Assembly: GCA_963781955.1 (NCBI GenBank)
Contig: CAWAHU010000001.1
Location: 558,001-622,000, forward strand
Length of the DNA: 64,000 bases
Reading direction: 5' to 3'
Source of the DNA: Bog-473 sp963781955
GTDB lineage: Bacteria > Actinomycetota > Acidimicrobiia > Acidimicrobiales > RAAP-2
The notes beneath the pieces were generated by a model that ran no database searches, had not been told where the DNA came from, and saw only the letters and a program-made list of their open reading frames with translations. Numbering within the stretch: the stretch's first letter is position 1; every line of letters begins with the position of its first letter. The position numbers were made by a program, and so were the translations under genes. Shown piece after piece: positions 1 to 9,292 of this stretch.

Positions 1-95
1 TCGGCATCGAGCGCGGCGATCGCCCCGAGGTAGTCGTAGGGCCGGCCCCAGCCGTCCATCCCGCAGTGCATGTTGAAGTTGGCGATGCTGAGCAC
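1..95 (-). CDS. N-terminal fragment, endonuclease/exonuclease/phosphatase-like protein
   Basis: Only the first 31 or so codons are inside the window. From a GTG at 95 the protein begins VLSIANFNMHCGMDGWG, then continues with a tyrosine-rich stretch and an Ile-Ala-Ala-Leu-Asp turn. The pattern 'xSxNxNxHCGxDGWGRP' followed by 'IAALDAD' resembles the first strand and metal-binding Asn of the exonuclease-endonuclease-phosphatase (EEP) fold. It is divergent from the aminotransferase gene, with about 50 bases between the starts. The catalytic centre lies outside the window, so function is inference only. Confidence 0.5.
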   Translation of the reverse strand, partial: MLSIANFNMHCGMDGWGRPYDYLGAIAALDA

Positions 96-145
96 GGTCC
101 GGATCGACGATAGGCGAGCGGCGTCGCCGACGGTACGATCGCCGC

Positions 146-1312
146 GTGGGAGCGGGAGAGGCGCAGCTGGCCCGGCGCCTGCGTCCGTTCACCACCACCA
201 TCTTCGCCACCATGTCCGAGCTGGCCACCGCCACCGGGTCGGTCAACTTGGGCCAGGGATTCCCTGACACCGATGGCCCCGAGGAGCTGCGCGAGGTGGC
301 GGTCGCCGCCATCCGCGAGGGGCGTAACCAGTATCCGCCGAGCGCCGGGACCCCCGAGCTCCGCCGCGCCGTGGCCGCGCACCAGCGCGCCTGGTACGGC
401 CTCGACCTGGACCCCGAGAGCGAGGTGCTGGTGACCGTGGGGGCGACCGAGGCCATCGCCGCCACCCTGCTCGCCCTGTGCGAGCCGGGGGACGAGGTCG
501 TGATGTTCGAGCCCACCTACGACTCCTACGCCGCCTGCTGTGCCATGGCCGGCGCCGTGCCCCGGCTGGTGCGCCTCCGGACACCCGACTGGTCCTTCGA
601 CCCCGACGAGTTGGCCGCCGCGGTCGGGCCGCGTACCCGGCTCGTCCTGGTGAACTCCCCGCACAACCCCACCGGCAAGGTGTTCACGACAGAGGAGCTG
701 TTCCAGATCGCGGACCTGTGCACGTCCCGGGACGTCCTGGCGGTGACCGACGAGGTCTACGAGCACCTCGTGTTCGACGGTGTGCACACGCCGCTGGCCA
801 CGCTGCCCGGCATGCGTGAGCGCACGGTGACCATCTCGTCGGGTGGCAAGACCTTCTCTTTCACGGGTTGGAAAGTGGGGTGGGTGTGCGCGCCGGCACC
901 GCTGGTTGCCGCCGTCCGGGCCGCCAAACAGTTCCTGACCTATACGAGCCCGGCGCCCTTCCAGCTGGCGGTGGCCCACGGTCTGGGTTTCGCCCCCGGA
1001 GCCATGGGACTCATGGGGACCGAGCTGGCGGCCAAGCGCGACCTCTTGTGCGACGGCCTGGCCGCACTGGGCCACACCGTCTACCGCCCCGCCGCCACCT
1101 ACTTCGCCACGACGGACATCGCCGCCGTGGCGCCGGGCATGAGCGCGGAGGAGTTCTGCTATGCCCTGCCGCAGCGGTGCGGCGTGGTGGCCATCCCCAG
1201 CTCGGTCTTCTACGACCCGGCCGATCCCGGTGCGGGCCGCACTTTGGTGCGCTGGGCTTTCTGCAAGCGCGAGCAGGTTCTGCGCGAGGCGCTGGCCCGC
1301 CTGGCGGCATGA
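146..1312 (+). CDS. dapC: PLP-dependent aminotransferase, DapC/YbdL-like
   Basis: Class I/II fold-type I aminotransferase of 388 residues, full length for the family. The segment NLGQGFPDTDGP near residue 34, the NQYPP motif that follows and NSPHNPTGK (about 172-180) are typical of the DapC / methionine-aminotransferase branch. The PLP-binding lysine is Lys235 in SSGGKTFSFTGWK. Actinobacterial DapC makes N-succinyl-LL-2,6-diaminopimelate for lysine and peptidoglycan synthesis; kynurenine or methionine transamination is an alternative that sequence alone cannot exclude. The GTG at 146 is chosen because the ARRLRPFTTTIFATM segment needed by the family begins soon after it. No other lysine-pathway gene is nearby. 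Confidence 0.85.
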   Translation: MGAGEAQLARRLRPFTTTIFATMSELATATGSVNLGQGFPDTDGPEELREVAVAAIREGRNQYPPSAGTPELRRAVAAHQRAWYGLDLDPESEVLVTVGATEAIAATLLALCEPGDEVVMFEPTYDSYAACCAMAGAVPRLVRLRTPDWSFDPDELAAAVGPRTRLVLVNSPHNPTGKVFTTEELFQIADLCTSRDVLAVTDEVYEHLVFDGVHTPLATLPGMRERTVTISSGGKTFSFTGWKVGWVCAPAPLVAAVRAAKQFLTYTSPAPFQLAVAHGLGFAPGAMGLMGTELAAKRDLLCDGLAALGHTVYRPAATYFATTDIAAVAPGMSAEEFCYALPQRCGVVAIPSSVFYDPADPGAGRTLVRWAFCKREQVLREALARLAA

Positions 1313-1370
1313 GGGAGCGCGTTCGGGCCGTGCGCACCAACCACCAGGGCCCCGGTCACCTGTGCTATCG

Positions 1371-1958
1371 ATGCCCGTAATGAGGAGTCCAGCGAAGGGC
1401 ACCTCCCCCGCGGAGCTGCGGGCGCTCGTGGAGGGCCACGAGCCCGCCACGGCACGGGAGGCGACCGCTAAAGAGCGCTTCCTGGCCGAGCTCTCGCTCC
1501 TCGACGACCCGTGTGACGAGCACGCCGGGCTCACCCACGTCACCGCCTCGGGGATCGTGACAGGCCGGCGCGGTACCGTCCTGCACCTCCACAAGCGTCT
1601 CGGCGTTTGGATGCAATCTGGCGGCCACATCGACGCCGGCGAGACGCCCGACGAGGCGGCGCGCCGCGAGGCCACCGAGGAGCTGGGCCTGGTCGTCGAG
1701 CACCCGGGCCAGGGCCCCTGCCTCATCCACCTCGACGTTCACCAGGCGGCCCAGGGCCACACGCACCTCGACTTGCGCTACCTGCTGGTGGCCGGCGACG
1801 GCGACCCCGACCCACCCCCGGGGGAGAGCCCCGAGGCACGTTGGTACGCCTGGGAGGAGGCTGTGGCCGTGGCCGACGACGGCCTGGCCGAGGCGTTGGC
1901 CATGGCCCGGGTGGCTCTTGGGAAGCCCGCCTCCGGTGGGACCGAGGAGGCCGAGTGA
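1371..1958 (+). CDS. Nudix hydrolase
   Basis: A 195-residue protein with a canonical Nudix box, GGHIDAGETPDEAARREATEELG, starting near residue 84. It has the G-x5-E-x7-RE-x2-EE-x-G pattern that binds Mg2+ and hydrolyses a nucleoside diphosphate linked to X. The substrate cannot be read from sequence. Two in-frame ATGs (1371 and 1380) are possible starts; the longer is given. The last bases overlap the next gene by four (GTGA), so the two are probably translated together in an operon with the zinc-ribbon protein and phosphatase that follow. Confidence 0.85.
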   Translation: MPVMRSPAKGTSPAELRALVEGHEPATAREATAKERFLAELSLLDDPCDEHAGLTHVTASGIVTGRRGTVLHLHKRLGVWMQSGGHIDAGETPDEAARREATEELGLVVEHPGQGPCLIHLDVHQAAQGHTHLDLRYLLVAGDGDPDPPPGESPEARWYAWEEAVAVADDGLAEALAMARVALGKPASGGTEEAE

Positions 1959-2674
1959 GCGACACGCTGGAGCACCTGCTGGCCGTGCAGGACCTCGACA
2001 CGGCCATCACGCAGCTGCAGCACCGGCGCGACGCACTGTCTGAGAGCTCGGGTCTCGCCGCGGCCGAGGCCGAGCTCGCCGTCTTGTCCTCTGAGCGGGG
2101 CGAGGTGGCGGCGCGCCGGGACGGGCTGGCAGCGGCCCAGAAGGACCTCGAGGAGCAGATCGCCGCCCTGACCGAACGGCGGGGCACGGTCGAGAAGCGG
2201 ATGTACGCGGCCACGAGCTCCGCCGTACGCGACCTGCAGGCGATGAACGACGAAGTGCGGCACCTGACCGAGCGCCGGGCCGAGCTCGAGGAGCTCGAGC
2301 TGGTCGCCATGCTCGATCAAGAGCCGGTTGACGCCCAGCTGGCGGCGCTGGACGAGCGGGCCTCTCCGCTGCGCGAGAGGGCCGACGGCCTGCGGGCACA
2401 GGTCGCCGCCGACCGGGCGGCCATCGATGCCGAACTGGAGGAGGCCGGTCGTGCCCGGGCCGCCGAAGCAGCATTCCTGCCGCCCGCTCTGGCCGACCGC
2501 TATGAGGCCCTGCGGGCCCGGCTCAAGGGAACGGGCGCGGCGCGCCTGGTCGGCAGCCACTGCGACGGCTGCCACCTCGAGCTGCCCTCGGTGGAGGTGG
2601 AGCGGATCCGCGCTCTGCCACCGGGCGAGATCATCACCTGTGAGCAGTGCGGCCGCATCCTCGTTCCCACATGA
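1955..2674 (+). CDS. Coiled-coil protein with C4-type zinc ribbon
   Basis: A 239-residue protein. Residues about 10-180 are heptad-like and rich in Glu, Arg, Ala and Leu, predicting a long antiparallel coiled coil. The C terminus carries two cysteine pairs, CDGC (203/206) and CEQC (229/232), forming a zinc ribbon. This is the architecture of the widespread actinobacterial family of Mycobacterium Rv2229c, where the neighbour also carries a histidine-phosphatase domain, as here. The biochemical role is not established; nucleic-acid or protein binding is inferred from the ribbon. It starts at a GTG overlapping the Nudix stop and ends in an ATGA overlap with the phosphatase gene. Confidence 0.8.
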   Translation: MSDTLEHLLAVQDLDTAITQLQHRRDALSESSGLAAAEAELAVLSSERGEVAARRDGLAAAQKDLEEQIAALTERRGTVEKRMYAATSSAVRDLQAMNDEVRHLTERRAELEELELVAMLDQEPVDAQLAALDERASPLRERADGLRAQVAADRAAIDAELEEAGRARAAEAAFLPPALADRYEALRARLKGTGAARLVGSHCDGCHLELPSVEVERIRALPPGEIITCEQCGRILVPT

Positions 2675-3372
2675 CGCCGGTGGTGACGCCGGTGGTGAGG
2701 CCGGTGGTGAGGCCGGTGGTACGAAGTCGCGGCATGCTGATCCTCGTGCGCCACGGCGAGTCGGTGGCCAATGCGCAGGGCCTGCTGCTGGGTCGGACCG
2801 ACGCCGAGCTGACCGAGGCCGGCCGCCGGCAGGTGGCGGAGACGCGGGCACTGCTGGCGTCCCCCGTGTCCGAGGTGCGCACCAGCCCCCTGCGCCGCGC
2901 CCGTGACACGGCCGACTTGCTCGCCCTGGGACCGGCGCCCGTCGTCGACCAGCGCTGGGTGGAGGTGGACTACGGCGAGCTGGAGCTGCAACCCCTGGGC
3001 GACATCCCCGCCGAGGTCTGGACGCGCTGGATGAGCGACCGGGACTTCCGGCCCCGGGGCGGCGAGACCCTGGCCGAGGTGGACGCCCGGGTGGCCGAGG
3101 CCTGCGGGGAGCTCTTCGTCGCCGACGGCACCGGGGCGCGCCGGGCCGAGGCCGACCTCGTCGTGGTCAGCCACGTCACGCCCATCAAAGCGGCGGTGGC
3201 CTGGGCGTTGGGCACGGCCGAGCTCTACTGGCGCCTCCACCTGCGCACGGCATCGGTGACCCGCATCGGCTGGAACAAGGCCCGCGGCATGCCGATCCTC
3301 CACGGCTTCAACGAGGTGGCGTTGGCGCCCCAGGGCGGCGGGGGGTCACAATCACCTCGTGCCTCGGCCTGA
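2671..3372 (+). CDS. Histidine phosphatase family protein
   Basis: A phosphoglycerate-mutase-like phosphatase. LILVRHGES supplies the phospho-accepting histidine (His28 from this start), TSPLRRARDTADLL the conserved arginine region, and VVSHVTPIKAA the second catalytic histidine. Substrate unknown; the family includes CobC-like and general phosphatases. The start is ambiguous. ATG 2671 overlaps the preceding stop as ATGA, favouring translational coupling, but adds 21 residues encoded by a 12-base tandem repeat. ATG 2734 gives a conventional N terminus immediately before the RHG motif. The 3' end overlaps the following DUF2889 gene by 14 bases. Confidence 0.85.
   Translation: MTPVVTPVVRPVVRPVVRSRGMLILVRHGESVANAQGLLLGRTDAELTEAGRRQVAETRALLASPVSEVRTSPLRRARDTADLLALGPAPVVDQRWVEVDYGELELQPLGDIPAEVWTRWMSDRDFRPRGGETLAEVDARVAEACGELFVADGTGARRAEADLVVVSHVTPIKAAVAWALGTAELYWRLHLRTASVTRIGWNKARGMPILHGFNEVALAPQGGGGSQSPRASA
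2672..2719 (+). repeat. Four tandem 12-bp repeats at a gene junction
   Basis: Four head-to-tail copies of TGACGCCGGTGG (copies 3 and 4 have G for C at position 4). They start inside the stop codon of the zinc-ribbon gene. Read as protein they give a Pro-Val-Val repeat at the N terminus of the phosphatase if ATG 2671 is used. Because 12 is a multiple of three, copy-number change would keep the frame. Confidence 0.85.
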
Positions 3373-4045
3373 GACCACGCCGTCGGTCGCCTCACTGCGC
3401 CCGCCTCCCGGCTCCGGGGAGGTCCCGACCCACCGGCGGACCATCTCTATGGACGTCTTCGCCCGCGACGGGTACTTCTGCGTCATCGGCACCCTGAGCG
3501 ACGAGCGCCCCTGGGCCGGGGAGGGGTTGGCGCCCCGACGCCTCCACGACATGGAGTTGGCCATGGTGGTCCGCCTGTCGGACATGGTGATCATCGACGC
3601 CGCCGCCGACATGAAGGCCTTCCCGCACGCCGAATGCACGAACATCGCGCCGAAGTTCCACGACCTCGTGGGCCTGTCGGTCGCCCGTGGTTACACGAAC
3701 GCGGTGCAGGAGCGCTTCGGACGCCAGCGAGGCTGCAGCCACCTCGAATTCCTGGCCCGGGCGCTCGGCCCGGTCGTGGTGCAGGGCCTCACCTCGGTCG
3801 GCGCATGGCGGATGGAGCGGGGTGCGGGTGAGCACCCGATGGCCGGAGGGGGATTCAGCGCCTTCCTGGCCAACACCTGTCACATCTGGGGGGAGGACGG
3901 GCCGGGACCCCAGAAGATCGCCATCGGCTGGCGTCCAGGCACGACCGCCTACCCGGCGCCGCCGGTGGCCGAGATCCGCCGCCTGCTGGCCGCAGGCGAG
4001 ATCCCGACTGCGGAGCCGCCGTCGGGGGCACCCGACCCGGGCTAG
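3359..4045 (+). CDS. DUF2889 family protein
   Basis: A 228-residue soluble protein matching the DUF2889 pattern: an N-terminal THRRTISMDVFARDG segment, DMELAMVVRLSDMVIIDAAADM in the middle, and a later RGCSHLEFLARALGP motif with conserved Cys and His. The biochemical function of the family is unknown. It starts at GTG 3359, inside the 3' end of the phosphatase gene, so it belongs to the same transcript as the Nudix to phosphatase group. The C-terminal 20 residues are Pro-rich and probably disordered. Confidence 0.75.
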   Translation: MPRPETTPSVASLRPPPGSGEVPTHRRTISMDVFARDGYFCVIGTLSDERPWAGEGLAPRRLHDMELAMVVRLSDMVIIDAAADMKAFPHAECTNIAPKFHDLVGLSVARGYTNAVQERFGRQRGCSHLEFLARALGPVVVQGLTSVGAWRMERGAGEHPMAGGGFSAFLANTCHIWGEDGPGPQKIAIGWRPGTTAYPAPPVAEIRRLLAAGEIPTAEPPSGAPDPG

Positions 4046-4122
4046 CTTTCCACTCGGCGCAGCGGGCCACGGGGGCGAGTGGCCGCGGCGACGACCGACA
4101 GGCCGACCACGGGAGGGCGTAC

Positions 4123-5826
4123 ATGCGACGGCGCACAAGATGGATGGTGCGGGCGGGGGTCCTGGGAGCCGTGCTCCTGACGGGATCGGTGCTGGCCGCG
4201 TGCTCGTCATCCTCCAGCGGTCCGGCGGTGCTGCTCGTCGGCACGTACCACGGCAAGACGGGGCAGTACACCACCATCCAGGCGGCGGTGAACGCAGCCA
4301 AGTCCGGAGACTGGATCCTGGTCGCTCCCGGTGACTACCACGAGAACGACGATGCCAACCTGACCGCTACGTCGGCCTTCTCGAACGGGGACCACGGCGG
4401 CCTCGTGATCCACACCTCGAACCTGCACGTCCGCGGCATGAACCGGGACACGGTGATCGTCGACGGTACGAAGCCAGGAGCGTCGACGCCCTGCAGCTCC
4501 GACCCGAAGTACCAGAACTACGGGCCAGTGGTCGGGGGCAAGGCCCAGGGCCGCAACGGCATCGTGGTCTGGAAGGCCGACAACGTGAGCATCGAGAACC
4601 TGACGGCGTGCAACTTCCTCAGCGGCCCGGGTGACTCGGGCAACGAGATCTGGTGGAACGGCGGCGACGGGTCGGGGAAGATCGGCCTCAAGGGATACTC
4701 CGGCGCCTACTTGACGGGGACCACGAGCTTCTTCTCCACCGAGGACACTGCCGCCGGGTACGCGATCTTCTCGTCCAACTCCCAGGGCCCAGCCACCTGG
4801 AACCAGATCTACGGTTCGAACATGAACGACTCGGGCATGTACGTGGGCGCCTGCCTGCAACTCTGCGACATCACCATCAATCACGCGTGGATGGAGAACA
4901 ACGCGCTCGGTTACTCGGGGACCAACTCCGGCGGCGCCATCGTGGTCGAGAACTCCCAGTTCGACAACAATGAGGACGGGTTCGACACCAACACGCAGGT
5001 CGCCGGCGACCCGCCGCCGCCCCAGAACGGGGCCTGTCCCAACAACGGTGTGAGTCCCATCACGCACACCCACTCCTGCTGGGTCTTCATGCACAACAAC
5101 GTGCACGACAACAACAACCCGAACGTACCCCAGGCCGGTAACGCTGCGGCCGGGCCGATCGGGACAGGGATGACCGTCTCCGGCGGGCGCAACGACACGG
5201 TGATGGACAACACCTTCTCCAACAACGGGGCCTGGGGTGTGCTCTTCGTCCCGTACCCCGACAGCGGGACGCCCTCGCTGCACCAGAAGTGCGCCAACTA
5301 CGGCGGGTTCCAGGTCCAGGGCTTCGGCTGCGTCTTCGAGCCCGAGGGGAATGCACTCAAGGGCAACACGTTCACGAATGACGGGTTCTTCGGCAATCCC
5401 TCGAACGCCGACTTCGGGCAGATCGTGCTCCACACCGGCCTGCCCTCCAATTGCTATGCCGACAACAACGCGCCGGCTGGCAGTGCCCCGCCCAACCTCG
5501 AACAGCTCCAACCCGTCTGTGGCGTCACGACGACGACGACGAATTCGGACAACACCCTGCTGGGCCAGGTGGAGTGCGACACCGGCGTGGGGTCCTGCCC
5601 GGCGGGCGCCAACTACCCCGCGAAGAACGGCGTGCACCTCCAGGCAACCCCCACCGGACTGCCGACCATGTCCGACCCGTGCGCCGGGGTGCCGGCCAAC
5701 GCCTGGTGCTCCTCGGGGGGATCGAGCTCGAGCGGCTCGTCGCTGGGCACCCCGGCGGGCGGGCATGACCGGCACGCTGTGGCTGCCGGATCGAGCACCA
5801 CCCCGGGCTACCGCAGCACGACCTGA
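4123..5826 (+). CDS. Secreted lipoprotein with right-handed beta-helix
   Basis: A 567-residue lipoprotein. A basic N terminus, a hydrophobic stretch and the lipobox LAAC followed by serines predict lipidation at Cys27. Residues 35-70 contain YTTIQAAVNAAKSGDWILV, the hallmark entrance of pectate-lyase-like and PbH1 parallel beta-helix proteins. Many short Asn/Asp-rich rungs follow, for example VENSQFDNNEDGF and MDNTFSNNGAWG. No catalytic residues of a defined lyase can be assigned. The last 35 residues are Ser/Gly-rich. A hairpin (GGCCAC 4065-4070 with GTGGCC 4079-4084) precedes the gene. It is convergent with cydC, with the two stops four bases apart inside a palindrome. Confidence 0.8.
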   Translation: MRRRTRWMVRAGVLGAVLLTGSVLAACSSSSSGPAVLLVGTYHGKTGQYTTIQAAVNAAKSGDWILVAPGDYHENDDANLTATSAFSNGDHGGLVIHTSNLHVRGMNRDTVIVDGTKPGASTPCSSDPKYQNYGPVVGGKAQGRNGIVVWKADNVSIENLTACNFLSGPGDSGNEIWWNGGDGSGKIGLKGYSGAYLTGTTSFFSTEDTAAGYAIFSSNSQGPATWNQIYGSNMNDSGMYVGACLQLCDITINHAWMENNALGYSGTNSGGAIVVENSQFDNNEDGFDTNTQVAGDPPPPQNGACPNNGVSPITHTHSCWVFMHNNVHDNNNPNVPQAGNAAAGPIGTGMTVSGGRNDTVMDNTFSNNGAWGVLFVPYPDSGTPSLHQKCANYGGFQVQGFGCVFEPEGNALKGNTFTNDGFFGNPSNADFGQIVLHTGLPSNCYADNNAPAGSAPPNLEQLQPVCGVTTTTTNSDNTLLGQVECDTGVGSCPAGANYPAKNGVHLQATPTGLPTMSDPCAGVPANAWCSSGGSSSSGSSLGTPAGGHDRHAVAAGSSTTPGYRSTT

Positions 5827-5838
5827 GCGCTCAGGTCG
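5819..5838. terminator. Perfect 20-bp palindrome between convergent stops
   Basis: CGACCTGAGCGCTCAGGTCG is its own reverse complement. The TGA of the lipoprotein gene (5824-5826) and the TGA of cydC on the other strand (5831-5833) both lie inside it. As RNA it folds from either strand into an 8-bp stem with a GCGC loop. There is no U-tract, so it is called a bidirectional terminator or stem on position and symmetry only. Confidence 0.5.
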
Positions 5839-7499
5839 GTGCCACGACGCGCCCGGCCTCGAGGGTCACCGACGCATCGCACCGCGCCGCCTCGCCGGCG
5901 CGGTGCGTGATGACGAGGACGCTGCGCTCGCCGGCGGCATGGAGCACACGCTCGACGAGCGCGTCGGCCATGGCCGGGTCGAGGCCGCTGGTCGGCTCGT
6001 CGAGCACCAGCACGGTGCCCGGGGCCAGTACGGGCGCGGGCGACGGCCAGACGACGGCGCTCGCCGCCTGAGAGCGCCACCCCGTCCTCCCCGACCTGCG
6101 TGTCGAGCCCGGCCGGGAGCCCGGCGACGAAGTCGTCGAGACAGGTGGCGTGCAGCGCCGCTGCGATCTCCTGGTCGGCGGCGTCGGTCCGGCCCAACAC
6201 CAGGTTCGACCGCAGGGTTCCCGCGAACATCTGGGCCCGCTGGTCGGCCAGCGCGCAGGTCGCGCGGACGTCGACACTGCGCAGGCGGGCCACGTCGACC
6301 CCGCCGAGGGCCAGCGTCCCCTCCTCGAGCGGCCAGTAGCGGAGGAGGGCCGTCACCAGGCTGGACTTGCCGGCACCGCTCGAACCAGTGACGGCCAGGG
6401 TGCTCCCTGCGGGCAGCCGCAGGGTGACTTCGTCGAGGGCGCGCGGGAGGCCGGGGCCGTAGCGCAGGGCGGCGTCCGCGAAGGACACCTCAGGCACGCC
6501 CGGGGGCACGCCCCGCGGTGCGGCATCGTCGTGGACGGGTACCGGCACCTCGTCGAGTGCGTAGAGGCGCGCGGCCGAGGCCCGTACGACCAGCGCGCGG
6601 GCGACGGCGGGCCCGACGCCGGGCACGGTCTCGAAGGTTCCCAACACGGCGAGGGGGAGCACTGCCACCATCACCTGGCCGAGACGGTGACCGTGGATCG
6701 CGGAGACTCCCAGCGCCAACACGGTGACCACGGCGACGGCCAGGCAGACCTGGGTGACGAGCGCCGCCACGACGGCCAGGTGCTCATGGCGACGCTCCAG
6801 CGTGTCCGCCCGTTCCCCCGTGTGTTCGACCGCCTCGACCGACACTTCGTCGGCTCCGAACGCCAGCAGCTCGGAGGCGCCGGCCAACGCATCGACCACC
6901 TGGGCGGACAGCGCGCCGGAGCAGGCGGCCAGCTCGTCGTCCCCGCTGCGTCTCCACGTCAGCACTGCAGGCACGACGAGCGCCAAGGCGAGGGGGAGGC
7001 CCAGTCCGAGCGCAGCCCAGGGGAGGATGAGTCCTACGGTGACGGTGCCGACGACCGCCGCCCCGACGGCGACGGCGACGGGCAGCACCGTGCGGAGGTA
7101 GAGATCCTGGAGCGTGTCCACGTCGTCGATGGCCCGGTGCAACAGGTCCCCGCTGCGCCAGCCGGCGAGCGCAGCGGGGACGCGGGGCGTGAGGGAGTCG
7201 TAGAGGCGCACCCGCCAGTGCGTGAGTGCGCGCAGCGCGGCGTCGTGCCCGACCAGCCGCTCGGCGTAGCGCAGCGGACCGCGCAGGAAGGCGAGCACCT
7301 CGACGGCCGCCAGGATGCCGACCAGCGCGTCGAGTCCCGGCTGGAGGGCGGCCCGCCCCACCACGTACCCCGAGCCCGCCAGCAGGCCGATGGTGGCGGC
7401 CGCAGCGCTCAGGCCGAGTAGGCCGGCCAAGGCGAGGCGGCCCCGGGGCGTGCCGGGCTCGGCCATGACACTGCGGAGCGTGTCGGACCGTGCGCTCAT
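5831..7499 (-). CDS. cydC: CydC-like ABC exporter subunit (one frameshift)
   Basis: Half of the heterodimeric CydDC thiol (cysteine/glutathione) exporter needed to assemble cytochrome bd. The N-terminal region has the CydC signature LRYAERLVGHDAALRAL and six predicted membrane helices (about 1-300). The ATPase domain has Walker A TGSSGAGKSS and signature LSGGERRR. After AVARA the frame is lost. One base (within about 6026-6032) must be skipped to restore LAPGTVLVLDEPTSGLDP, the H-loop ITHR and the natural stop at 5831. The ATG at 7499 overlaps the cydD stop by one base. The frameshift is probably a sequencing error because the downstream ATPase half is intact. Confidence 0.85.
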
Positions 7500-9292
7500 C
7501 ACGTCACCACCACCGGGGCGGCAGCGCCGGGCAGGCACACGGTGGCGTCGAAGCGGTCGAGGAGGACGGGCTGGTGCGCGGCCACGATCACGGTGCGGCC
7601 ACTGAGCCAGGGCTCGATCGACGGTCCGAGGCGGGCCACGGTGGCCGGGTCGAGCGACGCCGTCGGCTCGTCGAGCAGGAGCACCGGGGCCGGGCACAGG
7701 AGCGCCCGCGCCAGCGCCACCCGTTGGCGCTCGCCCCAACTCAGCGTCAGTCCGTCGTGGCCCACCGTGGTGTCGAGGCCGCCGGGCAGCCCGGCCAGCA
7801 GGTCGGCCAGCCCCACGGCGTCGAGCACCCGTGCCACCTCGTCGTCGGAAGCCATGGAGGCGCCCAGACGTAGGTTCGCCCCGAGTGTGGTGTTGAACAG
7901 ATGGGGGCGTTGCGGCAACCACGCGAAGTGGCGTCGCCAGGCTGCCATCCCTTCTTCGTCGGATGTCCGCCCGGCGAACGTGATGGAGCCCGCGGCCGGT
8001 TCTACGAACCCCAGCAACGCGGCGAAGACCGTCGACTTGCCGGCGCCCGAGGCGCCGGTGAGCGCCAGCCGCGACCCGGGTGCGGCGTCCAGCGAGCAGG
8101 AGGCAACGGAGGCACGGTCACGATCGGCGTGCTCGACGCGCACTCCCGCGAGGTGCAATGTCCCGCTTGTCTCCGCGGCCCCCCACGACGTTCGGTCGGT
8201 GGGGGAGGGGCCCGGCGCCCCGGCGGGCGCGCCGACGGGTCCGCCGTCGGGATCCGGTCGCCCGGATGCCGGGGTGGACAACACGGTGAGCACGCGGCCG
8301 GCTGCCGCCTGTCCCTCGGTGCTGGCGTGGAACTCGGCGCCCGCGCGCCGCAGGGGGATGAAGATCTCTGGTGCCACGAGCAGCACCGCCATCGCTGTCT
8401 GCAGGTCGAGCTCGCCCCACAGGAGCTTGAGTCCCAGGACCATGGCGACGAGTCCGACCCCGAACCCGGCGATCATGTCCATGGCGAGCGCCGAGAGGAA
8501 CGCGGTGCGGAGAGTGCGCACCGTGGCGGAGCGGACGCCCTCGGTGGCCGCCTCCACCTCGCGCCGGCCCTGCGCCTCGCGGCCGAAGGCGCGCAACGTG
8601 GGCAGTCCCTCGACGAGGAGCAGGAAACGCCCGGCCAACGATGTCAGCCGGCGCCATTGGCGCTCCGCTCGTTTCGTCGCCTCCCGTCCGAAGTGGATCA
8701 TCGTCAGCGGCACCGCGACCACGAGAGCGACGACCACGAGAAAGGCCAGCCAGCTCTGCGTCGCCACCCACACCAGGAGGAGGGGGGGGATCACTGCGGC
8801 GGCCGCCGCCTGCGGCAGGTAGCGGGCGTAGTACGTGTGGAGCGCGCGGAGTCCCCGGGTGGCGGTCACCGACAGCTCCCCCGGCCGTTCGCCGCCGAGC
8901 CACGAGGGACCGAGGGCCAGCGCGTGCCGCAGCAGGTCGCTGCGCAGGGTGCGGACGACCCGGTCCCCGGTTCGTTGTGCGGCGAGGTCTCCTGCGGCGT
9001 GGAGCCCGCCCCGTACGAGCAGCGCCACGCCCACGACCACGATGGCGGGCACCACGGCGCCCAGGGCTGCATGGTGCAAGAGGGAGCGGTCCACGACATG
9101 GGCCATCGCCACGGCCTGCGTCACGACGACCGCGGCCGTGATGACGCCGAGGAAGATGGCGAGCGCCGCCGACCACCGCAGGCCGGGGACCCGGGCGGCC
9201 AGGGCCGGATCGACCAGACGGGGCCGGCCGGTGACCGTGGTCACCGAGCCGGTGGGGTCGGATCCGGTGGAGCCCTCGGGTGGTTCGCTCAC
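7499..9292 (-). CDS. cydD: CydD-like ABC exporter subunit
   Basis: A 597-residue ABC half-transporter paired with cydC. The membrane domain begins with VDPALAARVPGLRW, typical of CydD, followed by about six helices. The nucleotide-binding domain shows Walker A TGASGAGKST, Q-loop WLPQRPHLFN, signature LSWGERQR (Trp replaces the usual Gly) and Walker B VLLLDEPTASLD. With CydC it exports reduced thiols across the cytoplasmic membrane. The GTG at 9292 overlaps the preceding thiolase stop (GTGA). cydA and cydB, the usual partners, are not in the window. Confidence 0.88.
   Translation of the reverse strand: MSEPPEGSTGSDPTGSVTTVTGRPRLVDPALAARVPGLRWSAALAIFLGVITAAVVVTQAVAMAHVVDRSLLHHAALGAVVPAIVVVGVALLVRGGLHAAGDLAAQRTGDRVVRTLRSDLLRHALALGPSWLGGERPGELSVTATRGLRALHTYYARYLPQAAAAAVIPPLLLVWVATQSWLAFLVVVALVVAVPLTMIHFGREATKRAERQWRRLTSLAGRFLLLVEGLPTLRAFGREAQGRREVEAATEGVRSATVRTLRTAFLSALAMDMIAGFGVGLVAMVLGLKLLWGELDLQTAMAVLLVAPEIFIPLRRAGAEFHASTEGQAAAGRVLTVLSTPASGRPDPDGGPVGAPAGAPGPSPTDRTSWGAAETSGTLHLAGVRVEHADRDRASVASCSLDAAPGSRLALTGASGAGKSTVFAALLGFVEPAAGSITFAGRTSDEEGMAAWRRHFAWLPQRPHLFNTTLGANLRLGASMASDDEVARVLDAVGLADLLAGLPGGLDTTVGHDGLTLSWGERQRVALARALLCPAPVLLLDEPTASLDPATVARLGPSIEPWLSGRTVIVAAHQPVLLDRFDATVCLPGAAAPVVVT

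Noticed and set aside
4207..5775. Long open frame of 522 codons antisense to the beta-helix lipoprotein
   Set aside because: It is Val/Gly/Arg-rich with no domain, signal or start context, and the plus-strand gene has a clear lipobox and beta-helix motifs. High GC makes such shadows common.
6150..7421. Plus-strand open frame of 423 codons across cydC
   Set aside because: It is low-complexity Gly/Gln/His/Arg and opposes a conserved transporter; a shadow frame.
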